From Caenorhabditis elegans (taxonomy: Eukaryota; Nematoda; Chromadorea; Rhabditida; Rhabditidae): a stretch of 64,000 nt of DNA. Every line of letters starts with the position of its first letter. Within the stretch, counting starts at the first letter, position 1. Positions 58,801 through 64,000 of this stretch are shown piece by piece. Position numbers and translations under genes: made by a program. A model generated the notes under the pieces. That model did no database searches. It saw only the letters and a list, made by a program, of their open reading frames with translations, and was not told where the DNA came from. Where the stretch lies: positions 10,726,001-10,790,000 of the forward strand of contig NC_003281.10 of the NCBI RefSeq assembly GCF_000002985.6, read 5' to 3'.

Positions 58801-61800
58801 AAAAAGAAAAATTTCAAAATTCTACTTTTTCAAAATAAATTTTTGTACGGCCGTAGAAGGGTTTTCCAAATTTCTGATAATTTTAGACTACATTTTAATC
58901 AATGAGGGTCATTTCCTCCCCAATTTTCAAAACGTGACGTCACATCATTTTTCCACAAAAAGTGACCACCCTGTACAGTAAAAAAGAAAAGGGTAAACAT
59001 GTGTAATGGTCATCTAGTTTACACTATTGGTTACCCAACCTTTATTTGATTACCAAAAGTACAAAAGTGTCATCACCATGCACTTCCGGTGACTTCCCCT
59101 CTCCGAAGGTATCACTTATTTGAAGAAACAATACAAGTTCGTGCGGTCGCAAGATTTCAATTGTTTCGATGCAAAAGAGAATAAGATGAATATATTGCGT
59201 CAGCAGACAAATAAGATCTCTTGAGAACGAGAAAGAGAGTGACCCATCAAAAGTGTCAAAAATCGCATTGAAGATCCACTAGTGTTTGCTCATTTGATAT
59301 AAGGTGGTGATCATCGAAGATAGAATATTGGGGATGAGGGTTTGGAGAGTATATAACTCAAATTTCAGCATACATAGTATTAGAACAAAGTTGTTTTTAA
59401 AACAGTAAAAATGTCAAAAATTTTCTTATAAATTTTATATGATTTTTTGAAAATTAGAAAATCTCAATTTCTGCTACTTTTTTGAAATCGTAGATTAAAA
59501 AATGTTTTCTTCGAATTTCATGGTCGATTTATTTTTCAAATTTGAACATTCTACAAAAAGTGGCAAAAACTAAGTAAAAGTTGTTAAAAAAAGGGTATAA
59601 AATTGAAACGTCATATAACAATTTTTCGTTATTTCCAGACCCGAAGAAATATGTGTCTCAAATCCACTCGTTGAGATTTTCAAGCTGCTTCTCGTCTCGG
59701 ATCGATCGTTTTTGAATCGGTGCGTGTTTTTTTTTCGTAAAATTTTTGTAAAGTTTCAGTACTGTTCAAGTTTTGGACCACGTTATTTCAGATATACAAA
59801 GCTATTGAAACATCAAGTTTGATAATTTGTAGAAATTTCTAATTGTCCAAAACTTTAATGATTATTCAACAACATGTTTTTATTTTCATTTATTAATTTC
59901 CAGATCAATTGACGAAATGACTCTATCCCAAATCTCCGATGCAATTCAATTCGATAGTGGAGGAATGACTCATTTATTAGGAGGTGTCACTTTAGATGAT
60001 GATAAGAGAATTGCTGGTGAGTCTCCCTTTATTATAAGAGCATGTAAGTCCGAGTTTCAGGTGCAAAAGCGATGCTTCTTCCCTATGCACTTCGTCACTC
60101 ATCTGACGATGAAGATTGGGTAGCCGAGAAATGGGAAGTTCGTCTCGCCGACTTTTTGTTGCAGGTGAGCTTTTTTGAAGCATAGAGTTTTTTTTTAAAT
60201 GAATAACTATTTAGTACGACTCCCCAATAATTCGAGCAAGTTGGTGGACCTATGAGACATTGGCCGCCGAATCAGCAAGAGATCGTCTACAGCTTATACA
60301 GTAAGATTTGAGATTTTTGAAAAAGTTAAAGTGACGAACTGTTGCCATTTTTGGCAACAGTTCGTCACTTTAACTTTCGTCGACAAATGTCTACGAATTA
60401 AAACATGTTTCAAAACATCGAAATCAAGAGATACAGCGGCCGACATTTCGCAAGCCCAATTTTGAAAACTCGCGAGATGTCCGCTGCTGCATCTCTTGAC
60501 CTGAATGTTTTGAAATGTTGAAATATGCTTTCATTTGCAGACAACTGTTATGTTTAATAATCCCATTTTATTTCTGAATTTTTTGGAACAATATCATTAA
60601 AAAGAAAAACCCAAAACGCATATACTTTTGGCTTCCTTAACATCAAATATTTCAGTATGCTTCTGCCATGTTTTGTGTGTGTATCCATCTTTACAATAGC
60701 ATGTTGCTGTGTATTCTCATGGCGTCGTTCTCGTCCTTGGTAAGTGTATTCTCCGAACTTTTTTCCATCTGACTTTTGACCATTTTAGGCTAGCAATCGG
60801 TGGAGTCATTTCGGCGGCAATGGCAATTGCGTCAGCAGTCGGAATACTATTACTGGCTGGTTATGGAATGACTAGTGTCGCCTATTCGATGCCTTTCATT
60901 GTGTTTTGTAAGTTTATTCATAAGAATGTATACATGTTCAATCCCGTTTGCAAATATTTTGGGAGCTCTCCTTGCCCCCCGGAGCACCTACACACATGCA
61001 CTATTTGCATTTGTGTTCACACATTTTGAACTTTCTCTGAAGGCAGAACATACCCCCGGGGGGGGGGGTAGGTCAAAACACAGGATTATTCCGGAATTGT
61101 ATCCAAAAATAGTTAACGGAGTGGGTGGGTGGGGAGATGTTTTTTGAATATTCAACAAAATAGAATACATGAATTCTTGAATAGTGTGATAGGGGAACAC
61201 AAAGAAATTTTGAATAATTTTTGAAACAATTAACATTGAAAATGCGCTCTAATGATAAATCTACATCCAAGTACTCATGTAGCGAAAACATGAGAAAACA
61301 CGAATTTTAAAATTTTCTGAGAAACTTGTTTTGGCAGGATATTTAGATTTTCTCAGAAGAAAAAATAGCGGGAAATTCAAATTTTCTTATGAAAAAATAT
61401 TGGCAGGAAATTTAAATTTTCTGAAAAAAATATATTGGGGAGAAATTCAAATTTTCTGGAACATTTTTGGCGAAAATTCACATTTTTTGAGGAAAAAATG
61501 TAGGCGGGAAATTCGAATTTTCTGAAAAAATATTGGCGGAAAATTCAAAATTTCTTTAAAAAATTTTGCGGGAAATTTAAATTTACTGTGTAAAATTTAG
61601 CGCAAAATTCAAAATTTCTGGAAAAAATAATATTGTCGGAGAGTTCAAATTTTCTGAAACATTTTTGGCAAAAATTTAAATTTTCTGAAAAAAAATATAT
61701 TGACGGGAAATTCAAAATTTACTGAAAATGATAAAACTAGGGAGAAATTCAAACTTTCTGAGAAACACAATTTCTAACGGGAATTTTCTGAAAACTTCTA

Positions 61801-64000
61801 AGAAAGCTCTGAAATGTTCGAAAAACTTTTGGACGATTTTTTTGAAACGTCGTTTCACAAATTTTTTATAAAGAACCTCTAGAAGGTTCTGGAATTTTTT
61901 TTATTTCAATTTGAAAACTTTTACGAAACTCCAATAAAAAAGGTTTGTCTACGACCCATTTTTCAAATATTTCAACAAAATCTCAGAATTTGGGACAACA
62001 AAAATTACAAAAATTTTTCAGCTGTCGGTGTCGATAACGTGTTCATTCTTCTATCGGCATGGAGATCCACATCATCAACGGAAACATTGGAACATCGAAT
62101 GAAAGAAACATTTGCTGATGCAGCAGTTAGTATTACAGTAACCTCATTAACTGATTTAATATCATTCGGTGTCGGTTGTGCAACCCCATTTCCAAGTGTT
62201 CAAATGTTTTGTGCATATGCTGTTGCAGCTGTTATCTTCACTTATATCTATCAATTGACATTTTTTGCTGCTGTAATGGTTTACACGAATCGACGAGAAA
62301 TCAATAATCGACATTGCATCTTTTTTCATAAATTGAAAAAAGATACACTTCCCGAGAAAATTGCCGCTCAAGGAGATCGAAGTTTCGAGAAGAATACGAT
62401 TTTGGCGCAGTTTTTTAGAACGACATATTCCGATTTTCTGTTGAATCCGTTGGTTCGGATTGTGATTTTGGTCACGTTTTGTGTGTATTTAGTGAGTTGA
62501 ATTTTTAACGAATATTAAGCCAAAAAATCGGAAATATTTAAAATTATAGAGATTTTCATCATGTTAACTTATTTTGAATTGTATAAACTTGAAAAAAAGT
62601 TTGCTAGAAAGATTGTAGTTTTTTTTTCAGAATTTTGGAAAATTTTTAACTTTAAAAAATCTATTTATTGAAATATTTATATAGAAATTTTGTTTCGCTT
62701 ACTAAAAAAGGAAAATCCAATTTTTTAATTTTTAGAATTTTTTAAAGCTTCAAAATTTTCAAAAAATTGAATCTTTAAAAATTTGAAAATAAAATTTTTT
62801 TTGAGCTCCCAAAAAAAGCAAAAAAATATTTTTTCTCAATCAATTTTTTCTGATACTTGAAATTATGTATTTTTTAATTTTAAGAGACACTTTTTTATTT
62901 CAAAAGTTATTTTAAAAATCCTAAATTTTTTCTAAAATTCTATAAAAAATTCCAGATCATTTTTTTAATAATTTCCAAACTTTTTTCCAGGGAGTAGCTT
63001 CTTACGGTTGCACAAAAGTGAAACTAGGCCTCGAGCCGAATGACTTGCTCCCAGAGAATTCATATGGTAAACGGACCCTCATGATGGCAGAAAAGTACTT
63101 TTCGGATTACGGTAGCTCCCTCCACGTTTGGATGTATAACCTGTCAGAAGTCGACGTAGCACCTCGAAAGATCTGGAATGTTCTGGAGAAAGAAGTGGAG
63201 CTCTATGAGCACACAGAATTCACGGCGAGCAGCGACTCATGGCTCCGCACTTTTTTGGCTTTTGTGAAGCAAGCGGGGCTTTTGATAACTCCTGAGAACT
63301 TTGTGTATATCTTGAAAAATGTATTTCTATCACAACCACAATTTGCGAAATATAATCGAGACGTTGTTCTGACGGAAGATGGTGAGCATCTGGAAGCTTC
63401 GAGAATTCCAGTCCAGCTCCGTCATGTGGGCTCCGCAAACCAGTCGAGAGCGATGAGGTTGTTTAGAAGATTGGCAGAGACTAGTGAATTGCAGACTGGA
63501 GTTTATGCTGATTTTTTTCAGGTTTGTGACATATAGCTCTCTCTCTATGAAGCTGCGGAAACCGAATTGATGGCCGAGTTTTATTTTTTCGCGACCACAT
63601 AACTATTGATCCATTTCTTTCCTAATCCATTTTTTTTTGCAGTTCGCTGAACAATACAATGCAGTTCTTCCGGGTACCCTTTCCTCGATCGCATATGCAG
63701 GTGTCGCTGTTGTTGCAGTTTCCCTTATCCTCATTCCAGAACCTGTCGCCTCTCTATGGGTACGATACTTCAGAAGTTTTCAAGCTTCTTCTCACAACGA
63801 AATTTTAGGTATCCTTCTCGATAGTGTCTATTAATATCGGAATTCTCGGATTCATGACGTTCTGGTCGGTTCGACTGGATTTTATTTCAATGGTTACTAT
63901 TGTTATGTCAATTGGATTTTGTGTCGATTTTGCGGCCCATTTGGCATATAATTTTGCGAAGGTATGCTTATAAAAAACAAGCAAATGAAATTTTGAGCCC
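55881..64000 (+). CDS. ptr-19: patched-related sterol-sensing-domain protein (probably PTR-19), 5' part
   Basis: Partial; runs off the right edge. Exons: 55881-56146, 56367-56478, 56887-57008, 59639-59719, 59904-60016, 60061-60164, 60215-60300, 60656-60739, 60789-60907, 62022-62491, 62991-63521, 63643-63759, 63809-63961; 786 codons in frame. First membrane segment at about residues 22-42 (PFPFFIIPILITAGLSTGLL), then a luminal loop, then the sterol-sensing domain spread over exons 8-10 with AIGGVISAAMAIASAVGILL, SVGVDNVFILLSAW and a VGCATPFPSVQMF segment. A second luminal loop follows (exon 11), then the second half of the RND-type repeat with MSIGFCVDFAAHLAYNF. Worm PTR proteins act in cuticle, moulting and vesicle traffic. 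Family is confident; the number is from memory of Y39A1B.2. Intron 3 is 2.6 kb and intron 9 is 1.1 kb, both repeat-bearing. Confidence 0.9.
58556..58694. repeat. degenerate telomere-like (GCCTAA)n tract
   Basis: About 23 hexamer units, mostly GCCTAA with variants such as GTCTAA, GCCTCA and CTTAAG, within intron 3 of the patched-related gene. GCCTAA is the complement of the nematode telomere repeat TTAGGC. Confidence 0.85.
60324..60375. repeat. perfect 23-bp hairpin in ptr intron 7
   Basis: Arms 60324-60346 (AGTTAAAGTGACGAACTGTT plus GCC) and 60353-60375 are exact reverse complements around a 6-base AT loop. Confidence 0.95.
60395..60520. repeat. second imperfect hairpin in ptr intron 7
   Basis: Left arm TTTCAAAACAT-GAAATCAAGAGATACAGCGG and right arm CCGCTGCTGCATCTCTTGAC followed by GAATGTTTTGAAATGT pair over about 45 bp with several mismatches, with a loop of about 20 bases. 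It begins 20 nt after the perfect hairpin. Confidence 0.8.
61334..61760. repeat. minisatellite in ptr intron 9
   Basis: Roughly ten degenerate copies of a 30-45 bp unit built on GCGGGAAATTCAAATTTTCT followed by GAAAAAATATTG. The unit is repeated head to tail. Confidence 0.8.

Noticed and set aside
60324-60375. Perfect hairpin as a microRNA precursor
   Set aside because: The stem is only 23 bp with a 6-base loop and no flanking lower stem; too short and too perfect for a typical pre-miRNA. Kept as a repeat.

Overview
This window is animal nuclear DNA that I recognise as Caenorhabditis elegans chromosome III. I see AT-rich DNA, short introns (often 45-60 nt) ending in TTTTCAG, trans-splice-type acceptors just before several start codons, and C. 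elegans-type dispersed foldback repeats. The spliced models agree with remembered worm proteins: RAN-1 215 aa, HPL-2A 175 aa, RIB-2 814 aa and DPY-28 1499 aa. I believe the window covers the W09D10, K01G5 and Y39A1B clones; that is memory, not a database result.

Layout, left to right. 1-4174 (-): the 5' two thirds of tat-3, a P4-ATPase lipid flippase, running off the left edge. 4175-11250: a 7 kb gene-poor stretch with foldback elements. 11251-13778 (-): a SMAP-type ArfGAP. 14361-16425 (-): beta-tubulin tbb-1 with a FAM32A homologue behind it. 16874-20525 (+): rib-2, an EXTL3-like heparan sulfate glycosyltransferase. 20890-21726 (-): ran-1. 22442-23928 (+): dkc-1 (dyskerin), divergent from ran-1. 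24488-25704 (+): a lysine-rich nematode protein of unknown role. 26324-32518 (-): a tight cluster of an HDHD3-like HAD protein, rnf-113 and the HP1 gene hpl-2, which looks like an operon. 33363-36806 (+): a glutaredoxin-like gene whose stop codon overlaps the start codon of a taspase-like threonine protease. 37147-50927 (+): dpy-28, the condensin CAP-D2 subunit, with 16 exons and large introns. 50928-55851: intergenic repeats. 55881-end (+): a patched-related gene (probably ptr-19), running off the right edge.

The genes are mostly housekeeping: nuclear transport, spindle and cytoskeleton, splicing, rRNA pseudouridylation, heterochromatin and chromosome condensation. I see no prokaryote-like system, CRISPR array, rRNA or convincing tRNA. 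The most unusual items are the glutaredoxin/taspase overlap, a duplicated piece of the hpl-2b 3' end beside dkc-1, hpl-2 alternative exons that appear to encode two versions of one chromoshadow helix, a 48-nt intron that looks made of a dispersed repeat, and several large palindromes.

All exon boundaries were read by eye from splice consensus and reading-frame continuity; none is backed by transcript data.
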